DNA of 28,758 nucleotides from an uncultured Bacteroidales bacterium (GCA_937907165.1 CALCUH010000104.1:1-28758), one strand, 5' to 3'. Counted from the stretch's first letter, positions 1 through 8,271 are shown. The notes: generated by a model from the letters alone, not told the origin. Made by a program: numbers and translations.

Positions 1-1031
1 CCGGCACTCATGGTAAGACGACCACGTCTACTATGACCGCTCACCTTTTGCATAATTCGCATGTGGAATGTAACGCTTTCCTTGGGGGCATATCGAAGAA
101 TTTTGACCGTAACCTGTTGCTTTCAGACAAGAGTGACTTGGTGGTGGTCGAGGCGGATGAGTTTGACCACTCCTTTTTGACGTTGTCGCCTTATATGGCT
201 GTCGTCACGGCGGTTGATGCGGACCATTTGGATATCTATGGAACGGAGGAGAATTACCGAAAGGGTTTTGAAGACTTCACTTCGCTGATTCTTCCTGGTG
301 GTGTCTTGCTGATGAAGAAGGATCTCCCGATTCATCCGCGCTTGAACAAGGATGTCAGATTGTTTACGTACTCTATTCACGAGGGTGATTTCCATGCGGA
401 TAATATCCGTATCGGTAATGGTGACATCATTTTCGATTATGTTACTCCTGAGGGGGTGATTCGTGATATCCAGTTGGGTGTGCCGGTTTACGTGAATATC
501 GAGAACGGTGTGGCTGCGATGACGATGGCTTATCTTAACGGAGCGACTGAAGATGAGATAAGGAAGGCGATGAAGAGCTTTTCCGGTGTTAAGCGCCGCT
601 TCGATTTCCATATCAAAACGAAGGATTTCGCCTTCTTGGATGATTATGCGCATCATCCGCAGGAACTGAAGTCCAGCATAGAATCAGTGCGGGCATTGTA
701 TCCTGGGAAACGTTTGTGCGGTGTATTCCAACCCCATCTCTATACCCGCACGCGTGACTTTGCGGATGATTTCGCCCGCAGTTTGTCCATGTTGGATGAG
801 TTGGTGCTTTTAGACATCTATCCGGCAAGGGAAAAACCGATTGAAGGAGTGGATTCGCAAATGTTGTTGAATAAGGTGACGATTGAGAATAAGATGGTTT
901 CATCGAAAGCGGGTCTGGTCGATTGTTTGATGGGAAAGGATTTCGATGTGTTGCTGATGGTCGGCGCAGGTGATTTGGATTTGCTGATTCCCGATGTGGA
1001 AAAGGCTTTGAGAAATAAATTGAAATTGTAA
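1..1031 (+). CDS. murC: UDP-N-acetylmuramate--L-alanine ligase (MurC), 5' partial
   Basis: MurC catalyses ATP-dependent addition of L-alanine to UDP-MurNAc, the first step of the peptidoglycan stem peptide, in the cytoplasm. The gene enters from the left edge. The frame is open from base 3, where the codons read GTHGKTTT, the MurC-type P-loop, so the first in-frame ATG at base 33 is internal and is not the start. Further Mur-ligase signatures follow: EADEFDHSF around bases 150-175, the DADHLDIYG segment near 218-242, and DDYAHHPQE near 640-665 in the C-terminal domain. The N-terminal UDP-binding Rossmann domain lies outside the window. The stop at 1029-1031 is followed 9 bases later by ftsQ, so this is the usual dcw operon order. 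Identification as MurC rather than Mpl rests on this order and the motifs. Confidence 0.95.
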   Translation, partial: GTHGKTTTSTMTAHLLHNSHVECNAFLGGISKNFDRNLLLSDKSDLVVVEADEFDHSFLTLSPYMAVVTAVDADHLDIYGTEENYRKGFEDFTSLILPGGVLLMKKDLPIHPRLNKDVRLFTYSIHEGDFHADNIRIGNGDIIFDYVTPEGVIRDIQLGVPVYVNIENGVAAMTMAYLNGATEDEIRKAMKSFSGVKRRFDFHIKTKDFAFLDDYAHHPQELKSSIESVRALYPGKRLCGVFQPHLYTRTRDFADDFARSLSMLDELVLLDIYPAREKPIEGVDSQMLLNKVTIENKMVSSKAGLVDCLMGKDFDVLLMVGAGDLDLLIPDVEKALRNKLKL

Positions 1032-1040
1032 GATTTAAAT

Positions 1041-1775
1041 ATGTTACATAATCGTTGGGTGAAAATATCGTTGGTAATATTGGTGTTGGGCTATTTGTCT
1101 TTCGCCTTTAAAACCTATGCCTATAAGTCGGACGAGACGATTTGCCTGAGGATTCGTGTGACGGTGTGCGATAGCAAGGAGCTGCGTTTTGTAAGCGAAC
1201 AGGATGTGTTGGATTTGTTGCAGGATAAATCCGTCAATCCGATAGGGGTCCGTATGGACCGTATCGATACGGACCAATTGGAGAATTACTTGAAAAGCAA
1301 GTCAAGGATAAAGACCGCCGAATGCTACAAAACGCCTAATGGAGACCTTCGCGTGAAGGTGACACAGCGGGAACCTATCATGCGTGTGATGGGTGCGTAC
1401 GGTGACTACTATGTAGATTACGAGCGGAAAATCATGCCGGTCTCTACGTCTTTCACTGCCTATGTGCCGATTGTGACGGGTTTGGTGACGAAGGAAATGG
1501 CGCTGGGGGATTTGTCTGACTTCGCCTTGTTCCTGCGCGGAAATTCTTTTTGGAACTCTCAAATCGAGCAGATTCATGTGGAGAAAGGTGGTGAGGTGAC
1601 GTTGGTGCCTCGTGTCGGCAATCAGTTGGTGGACATGGGCACGTTGGAGAATTACGAGGAGAAGTTGGATCGGCTCTATGCTTTGTATGTGGAAGGTTTT
1701 AATAAATTAGGTTGGAATAAATACAAGCGAATTACTTTGAAGTACGACGGACAAGTGGTTTGCACTAAACGATAG
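1041..1775 (+). CDS. ftsQ: Cell division protein FtsQ
   Basis: FtsQ is the bitopic divisome protein that links cytoplasmic and periplasmic division proteins. The 244-residue product has a short basic cytoplasmic start (MLHNRWVK), one membrane span at about residues 8-27, and a periplasmic part. That part begins with a POTRA-like segment at about residues 35-105 (LRIRVTV, then a strand-helix pattern through FVSEQDVLDLL), followed by the beta-rich FtsQ domain. Similarity to proteobacterial FtsQ is low, as is normal in Bacteroidota, so the call relies on topology, length and the position between murC and ftsA. It lies 9 bases after murC and 12 bases before ftsA, and is almost certainly co-transcribed with both. 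Confidence 0.9.
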   Translation: MLHNRWVKISLVILVLGYLSFAFKTYAYKSDETICLRIRVTVCDSKELRFVSEQDVLDLLQDKSVNPIGVRMDRIDTDQLENYLKSKSRIKTAECYKTPNGDLRVKVTQREPIMRVMGAYGDYYVDYERKIMPVSTSFTAYVPIVTGLVTKEMALGDLSDFALFLRGNSFWNSQIEQIHVEKGGEVTLVPRVGNQLVDMGTLENYEEKLDRLYALYVEGFNKLGWNKYKRITLKYDGQVVCTKR

Positions 1776-1787
1776 GAGAACGGAAAA

Positions 1788-3134
1788 ATGGAAGAGATTA
1801 AGTATTCGGACATAATAGTGGCCATGGATTTGGGAAGCCGCAATATCCGTGGTGTGATTGGTCACAAGAACCAAGATGGCAAATTGGATGTCATTTGGGC
1901 CACTTCTGTGCCTTCCGAGGGGGGCATTGTGAATGGTGTGGTGATAAACATCGATAGTGTGGCATTCCGCATTAAGCAGTTGATTATCATGTTGAGGAAT
2001 AAGATTAACGGATTGCTGAACAGCTCTTCCGAAGATCCTTCTTTGCGTGTCTCATACGATATTACGGAAGTTTATGTCGGCTTGCACGGTAAATCAATCC
2101 GTGGTGATGTGAATGACATCTCCCGTCTCTTGAGTTCCGAGGCTGTCTCTGTGGAGTTGGTCCAGTCTCTGATGGAGGAGAACCTCCGCATGAAGATTGG
2201 CGCTTCCCGCAAGATTGTCGATGTGGTTCCGTTCGAATATGTTGTGGATGGTATGGCGGTGAATGATCCTGTCGGCTGTATCTGCAACAACCTCCACGCT
2301 CGTTTCCTGAATGTCCATGGCGAGTGCTCCGTGGAGGATAATCTCCGTATGTGCTTCGATAGGATAAATGAAAGTTCGAATGCGGATTCCTCTTCCAATG
2401 TCAAGATTACGCCTCATTTCGTTCTGTTGTCGCGCCATCTTTCCGATGCAGTATTGTCCGCCGAGCAAAAAGAGGTCGGGTGCATGTTGCTTGATTTCGG
2501 TGCGCAGACCACCACATTGTCCATCTATCACGAAAAGAGACTCCGCTATTTACACGTGTTCAATTTCGGTAGCGATTTGATCACGAACGATATCGCTTCA
2601 TTAAAGTTGCCTTGGAATATCGCTGAGAAGCTGAAGGTTTGTTTCGGTAATGCGATGCAGTCGATGGAGACAAACCCTATGATTGTGGATTTGCCGGGCG
2701 GACGTACGGTGGAGACACCTTATTTGACTGGTATCATCGAGTCTCGTGTCAACGATTTCTTGGCGCGTATCAACAATGCGGTGACAGTTTCCGGTTATAG
2801 CGCTTATTTGGATTCTATCGTCGTGGTTGGCGGCGGAGCCAAATTGAACCATCTTATAGAAAAGATCGAGGCAGGCACTGGTTTATCCACCCGCTTCGGT
2901 GATATCAGGGTCTTGTCCAACCATACGGAGGCGGAGAAATATGCTGACGTCTCTTTCGCTTCTGTCATGGGTATCATGATGGCGGCGGACCATGGATCGG
3001 TTTCGGTGCGTGAGTTGGAGACAAGACCTAAGAAGGAGAAGAAAGAGAAGAAATCAGGTTCTATCTTCCCTTCCTTATGGGGAAAGGTAAAGGAGACCGT
3101 AGAGGGCAAGGTGGATAATTTCTTCGAGGAATAA
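1788..3134 (+). CDS. ftsA: Cell division protein FtsA
   Basis: FtsA is the actin-like ATPase that anchors FtsZ filaments to the inner membrane. The 448-residue protein starts with the phosphate-1 motif of the actin fold (AMDLGSRNIRGVIG, residues 12-25). It carries the SHS2 (1C) subdomain near residues 90-175, a second phosphate motif near LLDFGAQTTTLS, and the adenosine motif VVVGGGAKLNHL near residues 345-356. The last 25 or so residues, after a Lys-rich linker, form an amphipathic helix (IFPSLWGKVKETVEGKV), which is the membrane-targeting sequence. A Ser/Asn-rich stretch (about residues 193-202) interrupts the middle of the protein. The 47-base AT-rich gap before ftsZ is the longest gap in this operon and could hold an internal promoter or ribosome-loading site. 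Confidence 0.95.
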   Translation: MEEIKYSDIIVAMDLGSRNIRGVIGHKNQDGKLDVIWATSVPSEGGIVNGVVINIDSVAFRIKQLIIMLRNKINGLLNSSSEDPSLRVSYDITEVYVGLHGKSIRGDVNDISRLLSSEAVSVELVQSLMEENLRMKIGASRKIVDVVPFEYVVDGMAVNDPVGCICNNLHARFLNVHGECSVEDNLRMCFDRINESSNADSSSNVKITPHFVLLSRHLSDAVLSAEQKEVGCMLLDFGAQTTTLSIYHEKRLRYLHVFNFGSDLITNDIASLKLPWNIAEKLKVCFGNAMQSMETNPMIVDLPGGRTVETPYLTGIIESRVNDFLARINNAVTVSGYSAYLDSIVVVGGGAKLNHLIEKIEAGTGLSTRFGDIRVLSNHTEAEKYADVSFASVMGIMMAADHGSVSVRELETRPKKEKKEKKSGSIFPSLWGKVKETVEGKVDNFFEE

Positions 3135-3181
3135 TCATCCTTCTTAATTTATAAAAAACAATAATAAAAAATAATATAGTT

Positions 3182-4624
3182 ATGTACGAGAATCAGTTTA
3201 CGGAAGACGATCTGAATGCCACTCTTGAGGAGCAGGATCAACCCATCATCAAGGTGATAGGCGTAGGTGGTTGTGGCGGTAACGCTGTCAACTATATGTA
3301 CAACATGGGTGTTAAAAACGTGAATTTTGTGGTCTGCAATACGGATAAGCAGGATTTGCGCAAATCACCTGTGCCTGTGAAAATTCAATTGGGAGAAAAA
3401 GGTTTGGGCGCAGGCTGTAAACCTGAGGTCGGCCTTCAAGAGGCTCAAAAATCCATGGATGCCATCAACGCTATCTTGGATGATAACACCGAAATGGTTT
3501 TCATCACGGCAGGAATGGGTGGTGGAACCGGAACCGGCGCCGCTCCTCTTATCGCAAAGACTGCGAAGGAGAAGGGAATCCTGACGGTGGCTATCGTGAC
3601 TATCCCGGCGCTCTTCGAGGGCGACGAGAAGGTGAACCAAGCTTTGGCGGGCGTTGAGGAGATGAAGAAGAACGTGGACGCTATATTGATTATCAATTCC
3701 CAAAAGATTCTCGACATGTATGGCGATATGTTCTTGGACGATGCCTATTCGAAGGGTGACGAGATTTTGGCGACCGCCGCAAAGGGTATCGCCGAAATCA
3801 TTACGCTTCAGGGTCGTATGAACATAGATATGGCGGATGTGAGAACGGTGATGACGGATAGCGGTGACGCTATCATGGGCGCTGCGAAGGCTAATGGTCA
3901 GGACCGTGCGATTTCTGCGATTCAGGAGGCTTTGGATTCTCCGTTGCTCGTCAGCACTAATTTGTCCGGCGCTAAAAACATCCTCTTGAACATCACTCAT
4001 AGCAAGGAGTGCAGAATTACGACCAACGAGGTGAATATTATTCGTGACTATTTGAATAAACAAATCGACGGTAGCACGAAGATTATTTGGGGTGTGATGC
4101 AGGATGACACCTTGGGCGACAACTTGGGTGTGACCATCGTCGCTACGGGATTCGATTTCTCCAATCAGCGTTCGGGCGCAACCCAAACGTCGCAACATGT
4201 CTCGCTGGGAAATCAGCCATCTCAGCATGTCTCATTGGATGGCGAAAGACGTTCCATGCCTAGGCAGAGCGATAATTATTTCTCACAGCCGCAGCCTCAA
4301 AGGACAGAACCTATGCGTCCGATGCAAAAGTCTCAGCCGCAAGGTCAGGATTCGTACGGATTCTATTACAAAAATAATTCAGAGTCTGCTGCCAATAATT
4401 CTTTCTATTCCAACGCTAACGCGCAGCAACAGCAAACTGGTTCTATGCCGCACGTTTCATTGGATATGGATGAGAACGACATGAGCATGCCTTCTTACCA
4501 GAGAGCGAATATGCAGTATGACACGCAGGTGAAACCTACTCATATCTCTGTGGCGGAAATGGATGATGAGACTGAAGGAGTCTCTAGAAAGAAGAATGAC
4601 TTTTTGTTTAACAATGTAGATTAA
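3182..4624 (+). CDS. ftsZ: Cell division GTPase FtsZ (first copy, full-length)
   Basis: This is the tubulin-like GTPase that forms the Z ring. In its 480 residues the T1 loop is GVGGCGGN (27-34), the tubulin signature GGGTGTG is at 113-119, FEGDEK at 145-150 contacts nucleotide, and the T7 synergy loop NIDMADV is at 214-220 with both catalytic aspartates. The globular domain ends near residue 330. A long Gln/Ser/Asn-rich linker follows and contains three HVSL motifs (339-342, 349-352, 424-427). The tail PSYQR then extends to KKNDFLFNNVD, which resembles the C-terminal peptide I associate with Bacteroidota FtsZ. I take this as the principal FtsZ because it keeps all GTPase motifs and the terminal peptide. 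It lies 13 bases before the second ftsZ. Confidence 0.97.
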   Translation: MYENQFTEDDLNATLEEQDQPIIKVIGVGGCGGNAVNYMYNMGVKNVNFVVCNTDKQDLRKSPVPVKIQLGEKGLGAGCKPEVGLQEAQKSMDAINAILDDNTEMVFITAGMGGGTGTGAAPLIAKTAKEKGILTVAIVTIPALFEGDEKVNQALAGVEEMKKNVDAILIINSQKILDMYGDMFLDDAYSKGDEILATAAKGIAEIITLQGRMNIDMADVRTVMTDSGDAIMGAAKANGQDRAISAIQEALDSPLLVSTNLSGAKNILLNITHSKECRITTNEVNIIRDYLNKQIDGSTKIIWGVMQDDTLGDNLGVTIVATGFDFSNQRSGATQTSQHVSLGNQPSQHVSLDGERRSMPRQSDNYFSQPQPQRTEPMRPMQKSQPQGQDSYGFYYKNNSESAANNSFYSNANAQQQQTGSMPHVSLDMDENDMSMPSYQRANMQYDTQVKPTHISVAEMDDETEGVSRKKNDFLFNNVD

Positions 4625-4637
4625 ACGATATACTGAT

Positions 4638-5765
4638 ATGGAGATTATGCCATCTTTTGTCGACTTGGATATCCAACCTGTCATCACCGAACTCTCTCCC
4701 ATCGTGAAGATTGTCGGTGTGGGCGGTTGCGGCGGCAATGTGGTGCAGCATGTCTACGATTCCCATGTCAATGAGGTCTCCTATGCGATTTGCAACACGG
4801 ACCGCAAGGCGTTGTTCAACTCTACCATTCCTGTGAAGATTCAATTGGGTGAGGGGCTTGGCGCAGGCGGTGATCCCGAAGTAGGATTACGTGTGGCGGA
4901 ACAATCTTCCGACGATTTGCAACGTATATTCAATGATGGAACCCAAATGGCTTTTATCACGGCTGGAATGGGGAAGGGTACCGGAACAGGTGCCGCTCCG
5001 TTTGTCGCCGAGTTGGCTAAGACAAAAGGTATCCTAACGGTCGGTTTCGTCTGTCTTCCTCCTGAAATTGATGGTGAGGAGAAGGTCCAAATCGCCATGA
5101 AGGGGGTGGATAAGATGCGCAAGAGTGTGGACGCTATCATAGTTGTTGACACCCAACGGATTTTCGATTTGTATAGTAATCTGCCGATTGACGACGCTTT
5201 CGACAAGGCGAACGATCTTATGGCGGACGCTGCGAAGGCGGTGGCGGATATTGTCAATTGCTGCGGAAAAATCAACATTGATATGGCGGACGTCCGTACT
5301 GTGCTAAAGGATAGCGGAGACGTGATTATGGCGTATGGCAAAGCTTCCGGAGAGAATCGGGCGATTGATGCCCTTCTTGCCGCATTGGATTCACCTTTGG
5401 TGCAATGTTCTTGTTTGGCTGGTGCGAAGGCGATGCTGCTAAATATTATGTATTCTTCCCAAAATAAAATAATGGGTGATGAACACAATGCCATCACCTC
5501 TTATTTGAGAAATAAACTGGGAGTGGATTCAAAGACGAAAATCCATGAGGGATTGATGTTCGACGAGTCGCTAGGCGACGCTCTCAGCATCACGATCATG
5601 GCTACGGGGTTGGTTCCTGACCAAAAACGTAAGAAGGTGCCGCTGGACCAATGGTTTGGCGAACCGAAACAAGAGAGGGGCTTCTCTTTTGATTTGACCG
5701 ATGGAGATATGACAGAGGAGGAAGAACTTGTTCCTGCTTATCAAAGAAGGAAAATAGATTTTTAA
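4638..5765 (+). CDS. Second, divergent FtsZ paralogue
   Basis: This 375-residue protein is clearly FtsZ family and starts 13 bases after the first ftsZ stop. It keeps the T1 loop GVGGCGGN (27-34), the CNTD motif (52-55) and the T7 loop NIDMADV (213-219). The tubulin signature is altered to GKGTGTG (112-118), with Lys in place of the second Gly, and the FEG of the first copy becomes IDG. The linker is only about 40 residues, and the protein ends at PAYQRRKIDF, so it has the PAYQRRK motif but lacks the NDFLFNNVD-type end of the first copy. The two proteins are similar along the whole GTPase domain but far from identical, so this is an old tandem duplication and not an assembly artefact. A start at Met4 is also possible. 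It probably modulates or co-assembles with the main FtsZ; this role is inferred. Confidence 0.93.
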   Translation: MEIMPSFVDLDIQPVITELSPIVKIVGVGGCGGNVVQHVYDSHVNEVSYAICNTDRKALFNSTIPVKIQLGEGLGAGGDPEVGLRVAEQSSDDLQRIFNDGTQMAFITAGMGKGTGTGAAPFVAELAKTKGILTVGFVCLPPEIDGEEKVQIAMKGVDKMRKSVDAIIVVDTQRIFDLYSNLPIDDAFDKANDLMADAAKAVADIVNCCGKINIDMADVRTVLKDSGDVIMAYGKASGENRAIDALLAALDSPLVQCSCLAGAKAMLLNIMYSSQNKIMGDEHNAITSYLRNKLGVDSKTKIHEGLMFDESLGDALSITIMATGLVPDQKRKKVPLDQWFGEPKQERGFSFDLTDGDMTEEEELVPAYQRRKIDF

Positions 5766-5775
5766 ACTAAATATT

Positions 5776-6225
5776 ATGGCGTTATTTGATCAAATTAGCG
5801 AGGATATCAAGAAAGCGATGCTCGCTCGCGATAAAGTGAAATTGGAGGCGCTTCGTGGCGTCAAGAAAGAATTTTTAGAGGCTAAGACCGCAAAGGATTC
5901 CGACGGAGAACTCTCTGATGACGCGGCTTTGAAGATTCTTCAAAAAATGGTGAAACAAAGAAAGGATTCCGCTGCGATTTTTACCGAGCAGAATCGTCCG
6001 GAACTGGCAGAAGGCGAATTGGCTGAGGCTGCAGTCATTGAGGCTTATCTGCCTAAGCAGATGAGCGACGAGGAATTGACTGCTGCTGTTAAGGAGATTA
6101 TTGCTGAGGTCGGTGCTACTTCCGCTAAGGATATGGGTAAGGTGATGGGTGTAGCCACCAAGAAGCTTGCCGGTAGAACGGAAGGAAAACTTATTTCTGA
6201 GAAAGTTAAATCACTTTTGGCCTGA
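5776..6225 (+). CDS. yqeY: GatB/YqeY-domain protein
   Basis: This is a 149-residue member of the GatB/YqeY family, the small helical domain also found at the C-terminus of the GatB subunit of the tRNA amidotransferase. Free-standing YqeY proteins have no firmly established reaction. Recognisable family features are the N-terminal MALFDQISEDIKKAMLARD, the RKDSAAIFTEQNRPELAEGE segment in the middle and EAYLPKQMSDEEL, followed by the helical tail ending TEGKLISEKVKSLL. Length is normal for the family. It starts 10 bases after the second ftsZ and is the last gene of the plus-strand operon, followed by a strong terminator. A position next to ftsZ is common in Bacteroidota. Confidence 0.92.
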   Translation: MALFDQISEDIKKAMLARDKVKLEALRGVKKEFLEAKTAKDSDGELSDDAALKILQKMVKQRKDSAAIFTEQNRPELAEGELAEAAVIEAYLPKQMSDEELTAAVKEIIAEVGATSAKDMGKVMGVATKKLAGRTEGKLISEKVKSLLA

Positions 6226-6281
6226 ACCTTGCCAATAAGTGTCTTTGTATGGTTGTCTTGCGATTCCCAACCATACTAATT

Positions 6282-6312
6282 GCCATCGGGACAATTTTCC
6301 CGATGGCTTTTT
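6282..6312 (+). terminator. Rho-independent terminator of the dcw operon
   Basis: A perfect 9-bp stem (GCCATCGGG at 6282-6290 with CCCGATGGC at 6299-6307) encloses an 8-base loop and is followed by five T. It lies 57 bases past the yqeY stop. A second perfect 9-bp hairpin (GTATGGTTG 6247-6255 with CAACCATAC 6268-6276), without a T tract, lies directly upstream and may stabilise the 3' end. Confidence 0.9.
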
Positions 6313-6882
6313 CTATAAAAAAAGGTCAGTACGTTCCAATTTCCCACCTGATATTTTGAAAACGATTTTGAATAAAAAAGCCTTCTTATATTCCTACGCA
6401 ATGTGTTAAAAATGTGTTGTTTAGCATAACGATAAATGTGCGTTCTCCTCATGTTTTTTCACCGAAAACCATAACTTATAAATGAGGCATTCTAAAACAA
6501 CTAATTTTGTTGATTCATGATAATATTTTAAAATAAACTGAATGAAATCTTTTATTATTTATCGGATTTTATATATATTTGTATTGTTGATATGAAGAAA
6601 TAATGATGTTTATTATCTATTTCATTTCTTCCGATTGACATGACATAATGGAATGTAAATCAAACACATTTTGCAGGTTTCCTGTGTTATGGATTATGTA
6701 ATTTTGGATAACTTTCGATTTATGGTTGATTGATATAAGTTATGTGGAATCTTCGGATTCGTAACTTGTATTTTGCCATTATGTATTAAATTGACACCTT
6801 TTATTTGTAAACGGCTCAAGACATTTATTGTCATATTGAGCATATTAGCATAGTTGATTGAGATGATCAGTTATGTTAAAAG

Positions 6883-6917
6883 CCACCGGGCGGATTCTCT
6901 TCTGCCGGTGGTTTTTT
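6883..6917 (+). terminator. Orphan intrinsic terminator
   Basis: The stem CCACCGG (6883-6889) pairs with CCGGTGG (6905-6911). It can be extended inward by about three pairs with one bulged G, and is followed by six T. It is oriented for plus-strand transcription, but the nearest upstream plus-strand gene (yqeY) already has its own terminator about 600 bases earlier. Confidence 0.8.
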
Positions 6918-6972
6918 CTTTATGGTGAATAGACCTATCTCTTTTCTCAATATTTGATTCTCAGTTATTTAT

Positions 6973-7003
6973 GTTGCTCTGACGGATTCTGTGGTTATCT
7001 TTG
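6973..7003 (+). promoter_or_regulatory. Predicted Bacteroidota-type promoter
   Basis: TATCTTTG at 6996-7003 matches the -7 consensus TAnnTTTG. It is preceded by GTTG at 6973-6976 with a 19-base spacer, the usual distance to the -33 TTTG element. It would start transcription around 7010, just upstream of the small open frame at 7058. This is consensus matching only. Confidence 0.45.
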
Positions 7004-7057
7004 TGGTAATAGTGTTATCGAAAGATGTATTGTCCTTTCAGAAAATGATTGTTGTTT

Positions 7058-7162
7058 ATGGAACGTGATAGAATAGAAAAGATTATGAAAGCTTATAATT
7101 GGGGACGTTTGGCTGTCGTCCTAATTTTCTTGGTGCTCATTCTTCTTTGGGTGCTGTTTTAG
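7058..7162 (+). CDS. Possible 34-residue single-span membrane miniprotein
   Basis: This short frame reads a charged N-terminus (MERDRIEKIMKAYNWGR) followed by about 16 strongly hydrophobic residues (LAVVLIFLVLILLWVL) and a final Phe before TAG. The product would be a small bitopic or peripheral membrane protein. A second in-frame Met at 7085 would give 25 residues. Support comes from the predicted promoter 55 bases upstream, the coherent charged-then-hydrophobic layout, and the lack of another explanation for plus-strand transcription between two terminators. No homologue is recognised and no function is proposed. The clustering of hydrophobic codons could be chance in AT-rich DNA, so this is a candidate only. 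Confidence 0.4.
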   Translation: MERDRIEKIMKAYNWGRLAVVLIFLVLILLWVLF

Positions 7163-7216
7163 GATTCTCTTTTTTGCATAGGTTTTTCTAAAAATTATTA
7201 TGCTTTGAATATGGGT

Positions 7217-7248
7217 AAAAAAAGAGCGGAGAAACATTCCCCGCTCTT
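7217..7248 (-). terminator. Intrinsic terminator of serC-serA
   Basis: Read on the minus strand, a 10-bp stem (AAGAGCGGGG with CTCCGCTCTT, containing one G-U pair) encloses a 7-base loop and runs into a T tract of six or more (plus-strand A tract 7217-7223). It lies 22 bases past the serA stop. Confidence 0.9.
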
Positions 7249-7270
7249 GAGAATCCCTATTCGGAAAAAC

Positions 7271-8188
7271 TTATTTGTTTACTCTGAATTTCTCGTTGCC
7301 GTTCTTGATGAAGTCGACGATTTGTTTTGCGGCTGCGATACCAGCGTTGGTGTTAGCCTCTGTGGTTTGCGCACCCATCTTCTTAGGAGTAGAGAAGTAA
7401 CGACCCTCGAACTTGGCGAATTCGTCGTTAGCGGCAGGCATGATGTCGGTCACATACTTCAAATCCTCGCGCTCAGCCAACAGTTTGATTAAGCCAGCCT
7501 CGTCGATAACCTCTTTACGAGCTGTGTTGATAAGGATACCGCCCTTCTTCATTTGTCCTACCATATTGTAGTTGATGCTCTCCTTGGTCTCAGGAGTTGC
7601 AGGGATGTGGAGGGATACGATGTCGCAAGTTTTGAACAAATCGTTTTGGTTAGCGACTGCCTTCACGCCAGCGGCTTCGATAGCTGAAGCAGGGCAGAAT
7701 GCGTCGTATGCGTAAACTTCCATGCCGAATCCTTTTGCGATGCGAGCCACGTTGCGGCCTACGTTACCGAATGCCAACAAACCTAACTTCTTGCCCATCA
7801 ACTCAGAACCGGACTTTCCGTTGTAGAAATTACGAACAGCGAACACCAACAACCCGAATACCAATTCAGCGACTGCGTTAGCGTTTTGTCCTGGAGTGTT
7901 CATTACGCATACCTTGTGAGCGGTAGCGGCTGCCAAGTCAACGTTGTCATAGCCAGCGCCGGCGCGTACGACGATTTTCAAGTTTTTTGCGGCATCAAAC
8001 ACCTCAGCGTCGATCACATCGCTACGGATGATGATAGCGTCCACGTTAGCGGCAGCGTCCAACAATTGTTTCTTCTCGGTGTATTTCTCCAAGAGGATCA
8101 TTTCGAAACCTGCAGCGTCCAACTCTTTTTTTATACCGTCAATCGCAACTTTTGCGAATGGTTTTTCTGTAGCAACTAAAACTTTCAT
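7271..8188 (-). CDS. serA: D-3-phosphoglycerate dehydrogenase (short form)
   Basis: SerA oxidises 3-phosphoglycerate to 3-phosphohydroxypyruvate with NAD, the entry step of serine synthesis. The 305-residue protein starts at MKVLVATEKPF. A longer open frame reaches 8239, but its extra 17 residues (MGQMADSR...) match nothing in the family, so I chose the ATG at 8188. The substrate-side RAGAGYDNVD motif, the Rossmann loop AFGNVGRNVA and the NTARKEVIDE motif with its arginine are visible. The catalytic His of the classical PH-G-T motif is replaced in TPKKMGAQTTEA, which I recall as usual in the short Bacteroidota form. There is no C-terminal ACT domain, so no serine feedback domain of the usual kind. 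It lies downstream of serC. Confidence 0.92.
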   Translation of the reverse strand: MKVLVATEKPFAKVAIDGIKKELDAAGFEMILLEKYTEKKQLLDAAANVDAIIIRSDVIDAEVFDAAKNLKIVVRAGAGYDNVDLAAATAHKVCVMNTPGQNANAVAELVFGLLVFAVRNFYNGKSGSELMGKKLGLLAFGNVGRNVARIAKGFGMEVYAYDAFCPASAIEAAGVKAVANQNDLFKTCDIVSLHIPATPETKESINYNMVGQMKKGGILINTARKEVIDEAGLIKLLAEREDLKYVTDIMPAANDEFAKFEGRYFSTPKKMGAQTTEANTNAGIAAAKQIVDFIKNGNEKFRVNK

Positions 8189-8271
8189 GATTATCTTTTT
8201 TAGATGGGTTTCACAGCGGGAATCTGCCATTTGCCCCAAAGTTTGAATTTAGATTTATGTGGAGAATCTTT

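Larger units (their letters stand above)
6313..7057. other. AT-rich gene-free spacer, possible non-coding transcript
   Basis: No credible protein gene is visible on either strand between the dcw terminator and base 7057. Open frames are under about 20 codons with no supporting features. Bases 6313-6880 are very AT-rich. A TATATTTG element near 6574-6581 fits the Bacteroidota -7 consensus on the plus strand, but its -33 element is weak. The region ends in a strong plus-strand terminator (6883-6917) with no gene in front of it, which hints at an unannotated small RNA. No known RNA family was recognised. Confidence 0.4.

Noticed and set aside
3365..4228. Long open frame of 287 codons antisense to the first ftsZ
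   Set aside because: It mirrors the codon bias of ftsZ on the other strand, is rich in His/Arg/Ser without any domain pattern, and has no supporting signals.
4638..5765. Second ftsZ as a possible assembly duplication
   Set aside because: The two copies differ at many positions along the whole GTPase domain and in tail length, and the nucleotide sequences are not near-identical.
7205..7492. Plus-strand frame of 95 codons over the serA 3' end
   Set aside because: It contains the serA terminator hairpin and runs antisense to serA; no recognisable product.
8189..8239. Extended N-terminus of SerA (17 residues before MKVLVATEKPF)
   Set aside because: The extra residues match nothing in the family, while the Met at 8188 starts directly at the first strand of the Rossmann-like domain.
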